64,000 bases of DNA from Elysia crispata (taxonomy: Eukaryota > Mollusca > Gastropoda > Plakobranchidae): the NCBI GenBank assembly GCA_033675545.1, contig JAWDGP010000505.1, forward strand, positions 26,001 through 90,000. The letters are read 5' to 3'. Shown piece by piece: positions 9,526 through 22,482 of this stretch. Both the position numbers and the translations under genes were made by a program. Position 1 is the stretch's first letter; each line of letters begins with the position of its first letter. The notes beneath the pieces were generated by a model. It saw only the letters and a list, made by a program, of their open reading frames with translations. It was not told the origin of the DNA and made no database searches.

Positions 9526-12500
9526 TTCCAGCAAGTGTAGGCTTACCACACAACCTATATTGTACGTGAAAGGAAATAGTGGCAAAGGAAGAAGACCAAT
9601 TGAGAAGTGACTAGTACAGTGCTGACCACAATGGAATATAGTGGAAAATGTGGAACAAGTTACAAGATCTGGACTTTGCAGACTACCTGGCACCACTATC
9701 CCCTTTGCTTGCTCTAATTTTTCATTCTATTTCTCTCAATCAATTGATTAATATTCGATTTTTTTCTCTTATTCTATTTCCCATATTTATCTTTTCTTTC
9801 CCTCTTAACTCTACATACTCTTAAAATAATGGATTAACAATTTTTTTTAAATTGTTCTCTAGGTGCAGCAATCTCTGAGACTAGTCAGAGAAATGAGAGC
9901 TCTCAGATTAGTATAGCCTGATGGCACACTAACCGCCAGGGCAATTCCTCTCTCACAAAAGAAAGGCTTGAGACAAGACTCGCGTGGTAAGTACATCAAT
10001 ACTACAAAAAAAAACAGTCAAGTTAGAGATTTCACAGAAACTAAGAAGGCCTTGGGGCTTATCTGGAAGTAAATGAAAGCTCTCGAGCTGATAAGCAAAC
10101 ACGTCATCGTTCATGTGCATAATTTTCTCTTTTCTCAAGGTTATGAGAAACCTATGTAAAATAAGAGATATGCGACTTTCCTTTCCACCCAGTCAAAATT
10201 CTGAGACCACTTTTTTTTCTTTGGAATTTTCAATGGCAATAGACCTTTCGACCTTTTTTGACGGCCGTCAAGATAAGATGGAAACAACTTGCATGGATCT
10301 CTTTGAAATATGCCCCCATTAGTTAGGTCCACGAGATATTTTCATAGGGAAAAATTTCTCCTTAGTCACCAGGTCTTGTACCGAGAACAACAGAGGTGAG
10401 TATGATCCTTTAACAGGATTAAGTTTCACTCATCAACTTTCCAGCAAGTGTAGGCTTACCACACAACCTATATTGTACGTGAAAGGAAATAGTGGCAAAG
10501 GAAGAAGACCAATTGAGAAGTGACTAGTACAGTGCTGACCACAATGGAATATAGTGGAAAATGTGGAACAAGTTACAAGATCTGGACTTTGCAGACTACC
10601 TGGCACCACTATCCCCTTTGCTTGCTCTAATTTTTCATTCTATTTCTCTCAATCAATTGATTAATATTCGATTTTTTTCTCTCATTCTATTTCCTATATT
10701 TATCTTTTCTTTCCCTCTTAACTCTACATACACTTAAAATAATGGATTAACAATTTTTTTTTAATTGTTCTGTAGCTGCAGCGATCTCTGAGACTAGTCA
10801 GAGAAATGAGAGCTCTCGGATTAGTATAGCCTCATGGCACACTAACCGTCAGGGCAATTCCTCTCTCACAAAAGAAAGGCTTGAGACACGACTCGCGTGG
10901 TAAGTACATCAATACTACAAAAAAAACATAGTCAAGTTAGAGATTTCACAGAAACTAAGAAGGCCTTGGGGCTTATCTGGAAGTAAATGAAAGCTCTCGA
11001 GCTGATAAGCAAACACGTCATCGTTCATGTGCATAATTTTCTCTTTTCTCAAGGTTATGAGAAACCTATGTGAAATAAGAGATATGCGACTTTCCTTTCC
11101 ACCCAGTCAAAATTCTGAGACCACTTTTTTTTCTTTGGAATTTTCAATGGCAATAGACCTTTCGACCTTTTTTGACGGCCGTCAAGATAAGATGGAAACA
11201 ACTTGCATGGATCTCTTTGAAATATGCCCCCATTAGTTAGGTCCACGAGATATTTTAATAGGGAAAAATTTCTCCTTAGTCACCAGGTCTTGTACCGAGA
11301 ACAACAGAGGTGAGTATGATCCTTTAACAGGATTAAGTTTCACTCATCAACTTTCCAGCAAGTGTAGGCTTACCACACAACCTATATTGTACGTGAAAGG
11401 AAAAAGTGGCAAAGGAAGAAGACCAATTGAGAAGTGACTAGTACAGTGCTGACCACAATGGAATATAGTGGAAAATGTGGAACAAGTTACAAGATCTGGA
11501 CTTTGCAGACTACCTGGCACCACTATCCCCTTTGCTTGCTCTAATTTTTCATTCTATTTCTCTCAATCAATTGATTAATATTCGATTTTTTTCTCTCATT
11601 CTATTTCCTATATTTATCTTTTCTTTCCCTCTTAACTCTACATACTCTTAAAATAATGGATTAACAATTTTTTTTTAATTGTTCTGTAGCTGCAGCGATC
11701 TCTGAGACTAGTCAGAGAAATGAGAGCTCTCGGATTAGTATAGCCTGATGGCACACTAACCGCCAGGGCAATTCCTCTCTCACAAGAGAAAGGCTTCGGG
11801 ACACAACTCGCATGGTAAGTACATCAATACTACAAAAAAACAGTCAAGTTAGAGATTTCACAGAAACTAAGAAGGCCTTGGGGCTTATCTGGAAGTAAAT
11901 GAAAGCTCTCGAGCTGATAAGCAAACACGTCATCGTCCATGTGCATAATTTTCTCTTTTCTCAAGGTTATGAGAAACCTATGTGAAATAAGAGATATGCG
12001 ACTTTCCTTTCCACCAGGTCAAAATTCTGAGACCATTTTTTTTCTTTGGAATTTTCAATGGCAACAGACCTTTCGACCTTTTTTGACGGCCATCAAGATA
12101 AGATGGAAACAAATTGCATGGATCTCTTTGAAATATGCCCCCATTAGGTCCACGAGATATTTTAATAGGGAAAAATTTCTCCTTAGTCACCAGGTCTTGT
12201 ACCGAGAACAACAGAGGTGAGTATGATCCTTTAACAGGATTAAGTTTCACTCATCAACTTTCCAGCAAGTGTAGGCTTACCACACAACCTATATTGTACG
12301 TGAAAGGAAATAGTGGCAAAGGAAGAAGACCAATTGAGAAGTGACTAGTACAGTGCTGACCACAATGGAATATAGTGGAAAATGTGGAACAAGTTACAAG
12401 ATCTGGACTTTGCAGACTACCTGGCACCACTATCCCCTTTGCTTGCTCTAATTTTTCATTCTATTTCTCTCAATCAATTGATTAATATTCGATTTTTTTC

Positions 12501-15480
12501 TCTTATTCTATTTCCTATATTTATCTTTTCTTTCCCTCTTAACTCTACATACACTTAAAATAATGGATTAACAATTTTTTTTTAATTGTTCTGTAGCTGC
12601 AGCGATCTCTGAGACTAGTCAGAGAAATGAGAGCTCTCGGATTAGTATAGCCTCATGGCACACTAACCGCCAGGGCAATTCCTCTCTCACAAAAGAAAGG
12701 CTTGAGACAAGACTCGCGTGGTAAGTACATCAATACTACAAAAAAAACAGTCAAGTTAGAGATTTCACAGAAACTAAGAAGGCCTTGGGGCTTATCTGGA
12801 AGTAAATGAAAGCTCTCGAGCTGATAAGCAAACACGTCATCGTTCATGTGCATAATTTTCTCTTTTCTCAAGGTTATGAGAAACCTATGTAAAATAAGAG
12901 ATATGCGACTTTCCTTTCCACCCAGTCAAAATTCTGAGACCACTTTTTTTTCTTTGGAATTTTCAATGGCAATAGACCTTTCGACCTTTTTTGACGGCCG
13001 TCAAGATAAGATGGAAACAACTTGCATGGATCTCTTTGAAATATGCCCCCATTAGTTAGGTCCACGAGATATTTTCATAGGGAAAAATTTCTCCTTAGTC
13101 ACCAGGTCTTGTACCGAGAACAACAGAGGTGAGTATGATCCTTTAACAGGATTAAGTTTCACTCATCAACTTTCCAGCAAGTGTAGGCTTACCACACAAC
13201 CTATATTGTACGTGAAAGGAAATAGTGGCAAAGGAAGAAGACCAATTGAGAAGTGACTAGTACAGTGCTGACCACAATGGAATATAGTGGAAAATGTGGA
13301 ACAAGTTACAAGATCTGGACTTTGCAGACTACCTGGCACCACTATCCCCTTTGCTTGCTCTAATTTTTCATTCTATTTCTCTCAATCAATTGATTAATAT
13401 TCGATTTTTTTCTCTCAATCTCATTCTATTTCCTATATTTATCTTTTCTTTCCCTCTTAACTCTACATACTCTTAAAATAATGGATTAACAATTTTTTTT
13501 TAATTGTTCTGTAGCTGCAGCGATCTCTGAGACTAGTCAGAGAAATGAGAGCTCTCGGATTAGAATAGCCTGATGGCACACTAACCGCCAGGACAATTCC
13601 TCTCTCACAAGAGAAAGGCTTCGGGACACGACTCGCGTGGTAAGTACATCAATACTACAAAAAAAACATAGTCAAGTTAGAGATTTCACAGAAACTAAGA
13701 AGGCCTTGGGGCTTATCTGGAAGTAAATGAAAGCTCTCGAGCTGATAAGCAAACACGTCATCGTTCATGTGCATAATTTTCTCTTTTCTCAAGGTTATAA
13801 GAAACCTATGTAAAATAAGAGATATGCGACTTTCCTTTCCACCCAGTCAAAATTCTGAGACCACTTTTTTTTCTTTGGAATTTTCAATGGCAATAGACCT
13901 TTCGACCTTTTTTGACGGCCGTCAAGATAAGATGGAAACAACTTGCATGGATCTCTTTGAAATATGCCCCCATTAGTTAGGTCCACGAGATATTTTAATA
14001 GGGAAAAATTTCTCCTTAGTCACCAGGTCTTGTACCGAGAACAACAGAGGTGAGTATGATCCTTTAACAGGATTAAGTTTCACTCATCAACTTTCCAGCA
14101 AGTGTAGGCTTACCACACAACCTATATTGTACGTGAAAGGAAATAGTGGCAAAGGAAGAAGACCAATTGAGAAGTGACTAGTACAGTGCTGACCACAATG
14201 GAATATAGTGGAAAATGTGGAACAAGTTACAAGATCTGGACTTTGCAGACTACCTGGCACCACTATCCCCTTTGCTTGCTCTAATTTTTCATTCTATTTC
14301 TCTCAATCAATTGATTAATATTCGATTTTTTTCTCTCATTCTATTTCCTATATTTATCTTTTCTTTCCCTCTTAACTCTACATACTCTTAAAATAATGGA
14401 TTAACAATTTTTTTTAATTGTTCTGTAGGTGCAGCGATCTCTGAGACTAGTCAGAGAAATGAGAGCCCTCGGATTAGTATAGCCTGATGGCACACTAACC
14501 GCCAGGGCAATTCCTCTCTCACAAGAGAAAGGCTTCGGGACACGACTCGCGTGGTAAGTACATCAATACTACAAAAAAAAACATAGTCAAGTTAGAGATT
14601 TCACAGAAACTAAGAAGGCCTTGGGGCTTATCTGGAAGTAAATGAAAGCTCTCGAGCTGATAAACACGTCATCGTTCATGTGCATAATTTTCTCTTTTCT
14701 CAAGTTTATAAGAAACCTATGTGAAATAAGAGATATGCGACTTTGCTTTCCACCCAGTCAAAATTATGAGGCCATTTTTTTTTCTTTAGAATTTTCAATG
14801 ATGATAGACCTCTTGACATGGTTGGGTAGCAGTTTGTTAACGGTTTATCCATGAGGTGCAAAGAAGGTGCTTGTAATCCAGGCTTCGCTAACTGCCATCA
14901 AGCTAAGAGGGAAACAACTTGCATGGCTTTCTTTAAAATACGCGCCCATTAGTTAGGAAGCTGGGAAGTGCAAGAAGCAAAGCAGCCACAAAAAAGGGAG
15001 CAAGACAAGATATTTTAATTGGGAAGAATTTATCTTTAGGCACACTGTCATGTACGGTTACAACAGAGGTGAGTATGATCTTTTAACAGGATTCGAGTTT
15101 CAACAACTCTTTAGCAAATGCAGACTTACCAACCAACCTATATTGTACGAGAAAGGAAATAGTTGCAAAGGAAGAAGGCCAATTGAGAAGTGACAAGTAC
15201 AGTACTGACCACAATGGGATATAGTGGACAATATGGAGTCAGATCCAAGATCTGGTCTTTGCAGACAACCTGGCGCTACTATCCCAATCCCAGAAACAAG
15301 AACAACCTAAGACCGATAAAATGAAGTTGAACGGATGGGAAACATGGTAGGCAGCACAGACAGCAAACCAGAAGCTACAAAATTTCATTAATAGATGCTT
15401 AAGTAAAATCTTTGGAATAAAACGGACAGACAGGGTCACCAAGGACAAACTCTGTAGCAGAAGTAGACAGGTTCAAACAA
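9519..15480 (+). repeat. ~914-bp tandem array of exon-bearing units (about 6 copies)
   Basis: The landmark GGATTAACAA occurs at 9,831, 10,744, 11,658, 12,565, 13,483 and 14,398, a spacing of 907-918 bp, with very high identity between inner units. Each unit has an exon-like block (for example 9,863-9,986) with acceptor TAG and donor GTAAGTACATC, and a second ~30-bp block ending at donor GTGAGTATG (for example 10,366-10,395). The first block is homologous to exons 5,181-5,827, but the conserved Trp codon is TAG and the frame is lost after the LTAR part; the length is not a multiple of three. The final unit has an extra tail (about 15,080-15,480) that is also present at the window start. The copies appear to be pseudo-exons. 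Confidence 0.88.
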
Positions 15481-16072
15481 ATGGGAAATAAATGGGGAAA
15501 AAATGTTTTTCAGATCTAAATCACAATAGAACCCTAAGACTTATGGGTTTGATTCAATCTTATGACTTCCAGCATTTTCTTTTTTCTTTTTCAAAATATG
15601 TCACTCTCTTGATTCCGTTCTTTCAAAAGATGTAACCGTTTTTTTTTTAAATAAAGATAACTGAAAAAAAGAAAGTTCATCACTTTCAAGCTAAGCTTTA
15701 AAACTGTCCAGTGGTGTCAGTGTACAGACCTAGTCTAGCTTAGCGCCCTTTCATCTCCTCTCACCTCTGTGAAACCTCTAAGATATCCTTAACTGCCGCA
15801 AAACGACGCATTTAATGGCGTTACAGATTTACTGCAAAGCGGCTGAAAATTTGACATTGTCGCATTTACTACTTCACTGATGAATCCTTCTGTTTTGCTA
15901 ATTCTTTTTTTTTTTAATTTTTTCTCTTTCAGATATAAGATACAGAAAAAAAGATGAATTCAATACGTAGAGCCCAAGCTAATCAGATTCTGTAGTTTGT
16001 CTATAGTGAGCTCTTTCTATTATAAAGTGCTACTAAGCGAATTATGAAAAAGCCCCTTTAGCACAACTGAAG
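15481..16072. other. Non-coding stretch, nothing recognised
   Basis: AT-rich unique sequence with T-runs. No open frame, splice-flanked block or RNA gene could be supported. Confidence 0.5.
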
Positions 16073-16667
16073 CTCCAGTATTATAGGTAGCTAAGTTTGC
16101 TTCTTCATGACAAGATTGACTGTGTCAGTATTATAGGTAGCTAAGTTTGGTTCTTGCTGAAAAGATTGATTGTGTCAGTATTAAAGGTAGCTAAGTTTGC
16201 TTCCTGCTGAAAAGATTGATTGTGTCAGTATTATAGGTAGCTAAGTTTGCTTCTTTATGACAAGATTGACCTTGTCAGTATTATAGGTAGCTAAGTTTGG
16301 TTCTTGCTGAAAAGATTGGTTGTGTCAGTATTATAGGCAGCTAAGTTTGGTTCTTGCTGAAAAGATTGATTGTGTCAGTATTATAGGTATCTAAGTTTGC
16401 TTCTTGCTGAAAAGATTGGTTGTGTCAGTATTATAGGCAGCTAAGTTTCGTTCTTGCTGAAAAGATTGATTGTGTCAGTATTATAGGCAGCTAAGTATCG
16501 TTCTTGCTGAAAAGATTGATTGTGTCAGTATTATAGGTATCTAAGTTTGCTTCTTCAGGACAAGATTGACCGTGTCAGTATTATAGGTAGCTAAGTTTGC
16601 TTCTTCATGACAAGATTGATTGTGTCATTATTATAGGTAGCCAAGTTTGCTTCTTCATGACAAGATT
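16073..16667. repeat. 50-bp minisatellite, about 12 copies
   Basis: Unit TCAGTATTATAGGTAGCTAA plus GTTTGCTTCTTCATGACAAG plus ATTGATTGTG, with exact 50-bp spacing (for example 16,081 and 16,131). Two variants alternate, CTTCATGACAAGATTG and CTTGCTGAAAAGATTG. Confidence 0.95.
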
Positions 16668-17090
16668 GCGAGATGTGAAAATAACTTTTTTCTGACTAAC
16701 ATCACGACGTTTTTAAGTCAAGTCCAGTGCAGGCAGGCACAAACTAGGTAACGAGTATAAAGCTCAGCTAATTAGATATAGAGATACTTTAACAGAACCT
16801 CTGTACTGTTGCTGGACTGTGATGGCCGAGGAGAGACAGAGGGGAGAAGATGGCAGGTTAAAGAAGGGATTGAAGACGGGAGAGGAACAAAACATAAAAT
16901 CGCCCAGAATGAGCGGCTGGACAATTTGTGTTTGGGGCTGGGCTTCCAGGGACAAACAGAGAGTAGTTCGGCTTGAGTAAAAACTTAACAAAGATCTATG
17001 CTCTAGGTCTAAAGTTCTGGACACAGATATATTAATGTTTAGAATATATATCTTACCTTTTCTTTAAAATATTCGGGAGTTCAGCATTGC
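16668..17090. other. Non-coding stretch, nothing recognised
   Basis: Unique sequence. The 86-codon minus frame at 16,764-17,024 has no recognisable domain and no splice context. Confidence 0.45.
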
Positions 17091-17735
17091 TTTGAGGTTT
17101 GCTGTTTCTGTTAAGTCTTCATGTAAACATCTAGATCTAGGCCTAAATCGTAGTGAGGTGACTTTTTTCAGTCTTCATGACTGTACTTGTGCAACTATAT
17201 CTAGATCTTAATTTAAAGCTGGGCGTTTCTTTTCAATCTCCAGTGCAACTAGATCTAATTCTAAATCTAAAGTTGGGCAGCTTTTTTCAGTCTTCATGAC
17301 TGTGAAACTAGACTAGATCTAGGGCTAAATCTAGATCTTTTTAAAATCTTAAAGTTGTAAACGCGTTTCTTTTCAACCTTTATAAATGCAATAGATTTGG
17401 ATCTAAAACTAAAATTTAGTTTAAAAGATTTTAAACAGGTCTAGATCTACGTATCATTCTACTTGTTAAGTTTTAGGCAAATCTGGAGATGATTTTAGAT
17501 CTAGACTATTAACTTGCTGATAAAAATAAATACAACCAGATACAAATTAAACATATTCTAAGTATCGATGTAGATCGAATTTATGGACTCCGCTGTGACA
17601 AAAACAATAAAGTGTTGATTAAAAATTCTTGATCTAGATCTAGATCTAAGCCTAATTCAAATCTCCAGATATCTAGATCTAGATCTAGTTTACATCTACT
17701 TAGATTAGATCTAGATCTAGATTTCTAGATCCACA
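17091..17735. repeat. CTAGAT-rich imperfect repeats
   Basis: Several imperfect copies of a segment carrying CAGTCTTCATGACTGT followed by AACTAGATCTAGATCT-like runs, ending in dense (CTAGAT)n at about 17,630-17,730. The hexamer tract is self-complementary and recurs across the window. Confidence 0.8.
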
Positions 17736-18125
17736 TGGCGCCCGCGCTTTACCGAGTTGGGCCGATATATAATTATATATAGGCCCTATGCAAATTTACC
17801 AAATCAATTTTATGTAAACTCATGTGCTGGAACAAAATTGGTACGGTTGTTCAATGAAATTTAGATTTGCCTGGACAGGTATCCTGTCCTACTCTTGTTG
17901 CATGAAGATGGCCGCTCGCGGTGAAAAGTCTGAAAACTGATGAAGCTCGAGGGTGCGCCGGTGCAGTGACTGCAAGGTGTTCTGCACCAATCACAAGACC
18001 GTTGTTTTCCCGCCAAACGAAGCGCTATTGTTAGAACACCGTTGCATTCCCATGTTGAGCCTGCAAGAGTGAGTGGACGAGACGACACAGTGAGGGTCAA
18101 TGATGAAACTTGCCCTTAGGGGTTG
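17736..18125. other. CpG-containing block with a YY1-like motif
   Basis: GC- and CpG-richer than its surroundings. AAGATGGCCGC at 17,905-17,915 matches the YY1-type motif often found at animal promoters, and a TATA-like stretch (GATATATAATTATATATA) lies near 17,763-17,780. The ATG inside the motif opens only a ten-codon frame. Promoter activity is possible but not shown. Confidence 0.25.
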
Positions 18126-18304
18126 GTGAAGCAGGGGTGGTCTAGCCACAATTTAAATCTAATAATACAGATCAACAAACACGTCACAAAAACTCGTGAC
18201 GAGACCTAATCTTGCCTGCCATTATAGTTTGATGACGCGAAAAAAAAAATATTTTGTACCTTACTTGCCTCTCACACAACGTCATCTACCGGTAGGCATA
18301 AAGC

Positions 18305-18870
18305 TTAAGGCTGTGACGGATCCCAGTTTTTAAGTAATCACGATTACGGGAGTCCCGTCGCAGAAGATCCACGGGGTCCCGGTAATCAAAATGGTAACCA
18401 TTTCCGGTAAAGTGAGGGGTGGTTGCGGGAGGTGACGGGACTGACGGTAAGCTAAGATCAGCTAGGTCCCGGAATAAAAAAAGTTATCTACATGCCTCTC
18501 CCTTCCCTTTAGCAACATCCGGTCGCGTAGATCTCGGATTTGTGGAATGTATTGTACAGTACGGTGCGCTGAGAAGTGCAAGGACCAGGGACCTTTTATT
18601 TCACCCTATCCTATTTCCTGTCCCATTCTGTTGTTACGAGCCTTGCTTACTTTTGCCTAATGCCTTGTTTAGACAATGTCAAAAGGCCTTGATTACATCG
18701 ACGGGACGACGGTTCTCAGTCTCGTTGATTTCCACTAACGCCTTAGTGAGGAGTACTGAGGACTAAGGATTATGATTACTCCCGCGGATCTCACTAAGTA
18801 TCCGTGGACCCGTTCCTTCTGGAAGATCCGTGATTACTGGTTACTTTAACGGGACCCGTCCCAGCCTTAA
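18305..18870. mobile_element. TTAA-ended MITE-like element, 566 bp
   Basis: The left end TTAAGGCTGTGACGGATCCC and the right end GGGACCCGTCCCAGCCTTAA form an imperfect ~20-bp inverted repeat with two mismatches; TTAA is at both outer edges. Inside are further GTAATCACG and GGGACCCG-like blocks in both orientations. There is no transposase, so it would be non-autonomous. TTAA targets are typical of piggyBac-type elements; the family assignment is inference. The 115-codon frame inside is not supported as a gene. Confidence 0.6.
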
Positions 18871-19320
18871 AACAGTAGATAGTCATTCCTATGACTAAAA
18901 TCACGGACAGAGCACACTCCTCGACACACACAGACACACACAGATTCAACAGAAACAATTAGAGAAGCGACGTTTTGTCAAACAATAACGTACTCGGGCA
19001 TTGCATGGGCACATGAAAATCACATCCACAGCAGACATGATAGACCTTTAGAACATATAAACTTTTTGGATCCTCATCCTGCAGACACCAGAATCACCAA
19101 ACATCAACATCCATAACGGAGAGTTTCCCAGTTACACACACCCACACCCACAAACCCACTTAAATTTCCCAAACTGACAGGATGGCTCCATGGACCAAGA
19201 ACTATCGCTGTTATGACACTACTTGGTAACGGTGCAACTCTAGAAGTGCTGGTCAATATTGACACATCGAGTGGGAGAAAGAAAGACGCTTATTTCAGAG
19301 ATTCAGATACATGTTATGGG
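18871..19320. other. Non-coding stretch, nothing recognised
   Basis: Unique sequence with a few CACACA runs; no supported gene. Confidence 0.45.
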
Positions 19321-19322
19321 GA

Positions 19323-19384
<62 letters not shown>

Positions 19385-19393
19385 GAGAGACGC
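19321..19393. repeat. (GA)n microsatellite
   Basis: About 70 bp of nearly pure GA on the + strand. Confidence 0.97.
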
Positions 19394-20775
19394 ACACACA
19401 ACAAAAAAAAATTTTAGAAGATAAGAAGATGACCTCTGACCTTCGAAAACAGGGGAAAGGGGACGGGAGGCATATACTCATTCATCATTATGAAAAATCA
19501 ATTATCAATAATATAAAATTATTGCAAACATGATTGTGTTATGAGAATTCGCTCCTCTGAGTCAAGCGCGTTTAGACATGCCATTCAATATATTTGGACA
19601 TTTAACAGACATTTTCTTTTCTGTAACTCTAGAGGTTACTGTAAAGTGAGAAAGAACAATCGACACTTTAACAAGTAAGCAAAAAGAAAAATGGATGATT
19701 AAAGAGATATCTAGATAGATATAAAACCAGACATGTTGTTCACTTAACATCAGATGAACTGAAAATAACGGAAAAGGCGGATAAATACAAAAATGGGTGG
19801 TAGATAAAGCAACTAACTGATCTATAGAAAGAAAAATAGATGGGCTGCCAGATAGATGCAAAATTATATTATATTAAACCTATAAATATAGCTGATAACT
19901 ATGAAGCTTTTTGATACATTAGTTAGATCGTATGAAACACACCGGCCCGCAAGTCTTAGATTCCTCTTTAAACGCTTAGGAAGGAGATGGGAGAAGGGAA
20001 CGGAGAGGGTAAAAAGATTTGAATGACTCAGTTTTGCTAGAAAAAGGCCACGACGATAGTCCATGTCTTCCCCGTTCAAAATAAACAGCAAATCTTTTGT
20101 GTGACTCTCAAAAACCGCCAAAGGGGCGGGAGTTGGGGGGGGGGGGGGGAGTAGATATCTCAGCGTTAGGATAGCCGTCTCAATGTTAAGCCTTAACACG
20201 TGAACCAGCTGGTTTAAAAATGCATTTTAAGGAAAAAAGTGCTAGGCGCTCTAAAACAACTGAATTTTGTGACTTGCTAGGCGTCAATAAAATTATGACT
20301 TTGAACAGAGATCTTAGTCATGCCAGTGTTCTCGTTAAACACCAAGTCCAAAAAACAATTGCTTAGGGAATCCACGAAACTACACGAAACGCTATAGAAC
20401 TAGATCTAATGAGACACAACAATGACTTTTCATTCTGCACATCCGCCAAAACCCCGCTAGAACATAACTTATGAATCTGGAAGAATATCAAGATCTAAAT
20501 TGTTTATTGCTTAATATTAAGAGGCAGTAAGTTCTACAAACAAAAGAAAGATCAAGACATAATTCAAGACTTTTTCTCGGGCTAAACACACTTTTGAAAA
20601 GATAAAATGAAACCTGTTCAAACTTTCAATTAAGCTGCAAAACTTAGGCACTGGATTTTAAAAGAAAAGAAAAATCCACAATGGGTCTGTGCAAAAAGCT
20701 AAAAATGAGACCAATGAGAGAAATTCCGGTTAAAGTATGTAACAGAAAAAAATAAGTTATATATAAAAATATATA
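19394..20775. other. Non-coding stretch with a G-run
   Basis: AT-rich unique DNA. A run of about 14 G with adjoining G-rich sequence lies near 20,134-20,150. The minus frames at 19,562-19,861 and 19,864-20,199 show no domain. Confidence 0.45.
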
Positions 20776-20778
20776 TAA

Positions 20779-20862
<84 letters not shown>

Positions 20863-20872
20863 TAGATAGATC
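20776..20872. repeat. (TA)n followed by (GA)n and (GATA)n
   Basis: A compound microsatellite that accounts for the Ile-Tyr and Leu-Ser rich minus frames here. Confidence 0.97.
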
Positions 20873-21010
20873 AAGGATCCGAATTATTTTTTCCCCACAC
20901 AAATTCGTCCTTTCTTCCCATCTTTTTTGTAAATGAATCCGCAAAAAAGAGAGACAAAAACAAACGAGTAAAAATAGAAAAGTTAGGGGCTAAAAGTTCA
21001 TTTGACACTA

Positions 21011-21012
<2 letters not shown>

Positions 21013-21079
<67 letters not shown>
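21013..21079. repeat. (CT)n microsatellite
   Basis: About 66 bp of pure CT. Confidence 0.98.
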
Positions 21080-21083
<4 letters not shown>

Positions 21084-21331
21084 TGTCATTCCAGTAAGTC
21101 TTTTTTTTCTCAGCTCTCCTTCTCCTGTACTTTCTCCCTCCCTCTTTTACAATCTAAGAAGTCTCCTCTTTTACCTCCCTGTCTATCCGCCACGATCATT
21201 TCACCTTTTTAATGCTCTCTTCTCTATTTACAATATTTCTCATTTTTTTTTGTGTGTGTGTCATTTTCTTTCGTCTCTTCTTCTGGTCTGTCTTTATACA
21301 ATGTTATCTTCTTCTCTCTATCTTTCTTACG

Positions 21332-21441
21332 CATTTCAGTTCGAGCAGTGTAAACATTGGACCTTTTTAAGGCGTACCATGATCATCAATCATTTCAGTT
21401 CGAGCAGTGTAAACATTGGACCTTTTTAAGGCGTACCATGA
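21332..21441. repeat. Tandem duplication, ~51 bp, 59-bp spacing
   Basis: CATTTCAGTTCGAGCAGTGT followed by AAACATTGGACCTTTTTAAG occurs at 21,332 and again, identical, at 21,391. Identity implies a recent event. Confidence 0.92.
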
Positions 21442-21548
21442 TTTTTCAGATTTATCTGAAGTATATTTCTTATTTAATCTCGTAACGGCCGAACAAAAAA
21501 GAATTGATGTCCGAATTTGACATTACAGTTACAAAACATCACATATTC

Positions 21549-21662
<114 letters not shown>

Positions 21663-22373
21663 TTTTACATACACAGTCATGCTCTCTCTGTCTCTGTTTA
21701 TCAGTTTCTTTGATCAGGAATTGAAAATCCCAAAATGGTCAATAAGCCGTCATTCTACTGTTAAAGCAGGTAATGTCAAATTTGTCTACTTCTTGGAGAG
21801 ACATGAAATCATTCGACAGGACACGCCGCACGTGAACACATGTGTAAAGTAGAAATAAATGATGAACAAACCGATTTTGCCCAGTGTTCAGCAAGTAATT
21901 ATATCTCATTCCGGTTCTGTTTCAAATGAGAATCATCATTGACTTCAATACAAAGATGATTCCCCGCGGAAGAATGGGCTCTGTGTGAACAAAGCAACAA
22001 TATTTCGTATTAATTTTTTTGCTCACGAAAGAGGAATTGAAAAATAAAGACCTTGCGCAAGTATTGCAAAACGAATTCTTGTTTTGCTTTCAGCCTTTTA
22101 AATTTCCTATGATTTCCCGCAATCTCTTCTGTCCTGTTTACAGGCGTCCAAGTAATAATTTAAAGCTGAGCCAAACACTCAGAAATTTCTCAGCAAAACA
22201 TCAACCTCCCCCCCCCCCCCTTTTTTTTTTACGAGAAAAATTTGTTTACACCAAAACAAGTTGAGGCAGGATGACTTTGAGAACGTTTTAAAACAAGTTG
22301 AGTTAGCCTAGGCATGTTGTGTCTGACTCCGCAGACGGTGCCGCTGAGCCTAAGGAGCGACCACTGGATTGCT
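21663..22373. other. Non-coding stretch, nothing recognised
   Basis: Unique sequence with C- and T-homopolymers near 22,207-22,231; no supported gene. Confidence 0.45.
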
Positions 22374-22482
22374 CAGTGGGGGGCGTCAAGGGGGTCAGTG
22401 GTGGCGTCAAGGGGGTCAGTGGTGGCGTCAAGGGGATCAGTGGTGGCGTCAAGGGGGTCAGTGATGGCGTCAAGGGGGAACA
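22374..22482. repeat. 21-bp tandem repeat, about 5 copies, possibly coding-length
   Basis: Unit GGCGTCAAGGGGGTCAGTGGT, spacing 21 bp. Because 21 is a multiple of three, one + frame (22,319-22,516) keeps a stable seven-residue repeat VKGVSGG and the minus frame gives DPLDATT. No family match or splice context is seen, so I treat it as a minisatellite. Confidence 0.85.

Noticed and set aside
18419-18766. 115-codon + frame inside the MITE candidate
   Set aside because: No domain, no splice or start context; lies within a non-autonomous element.
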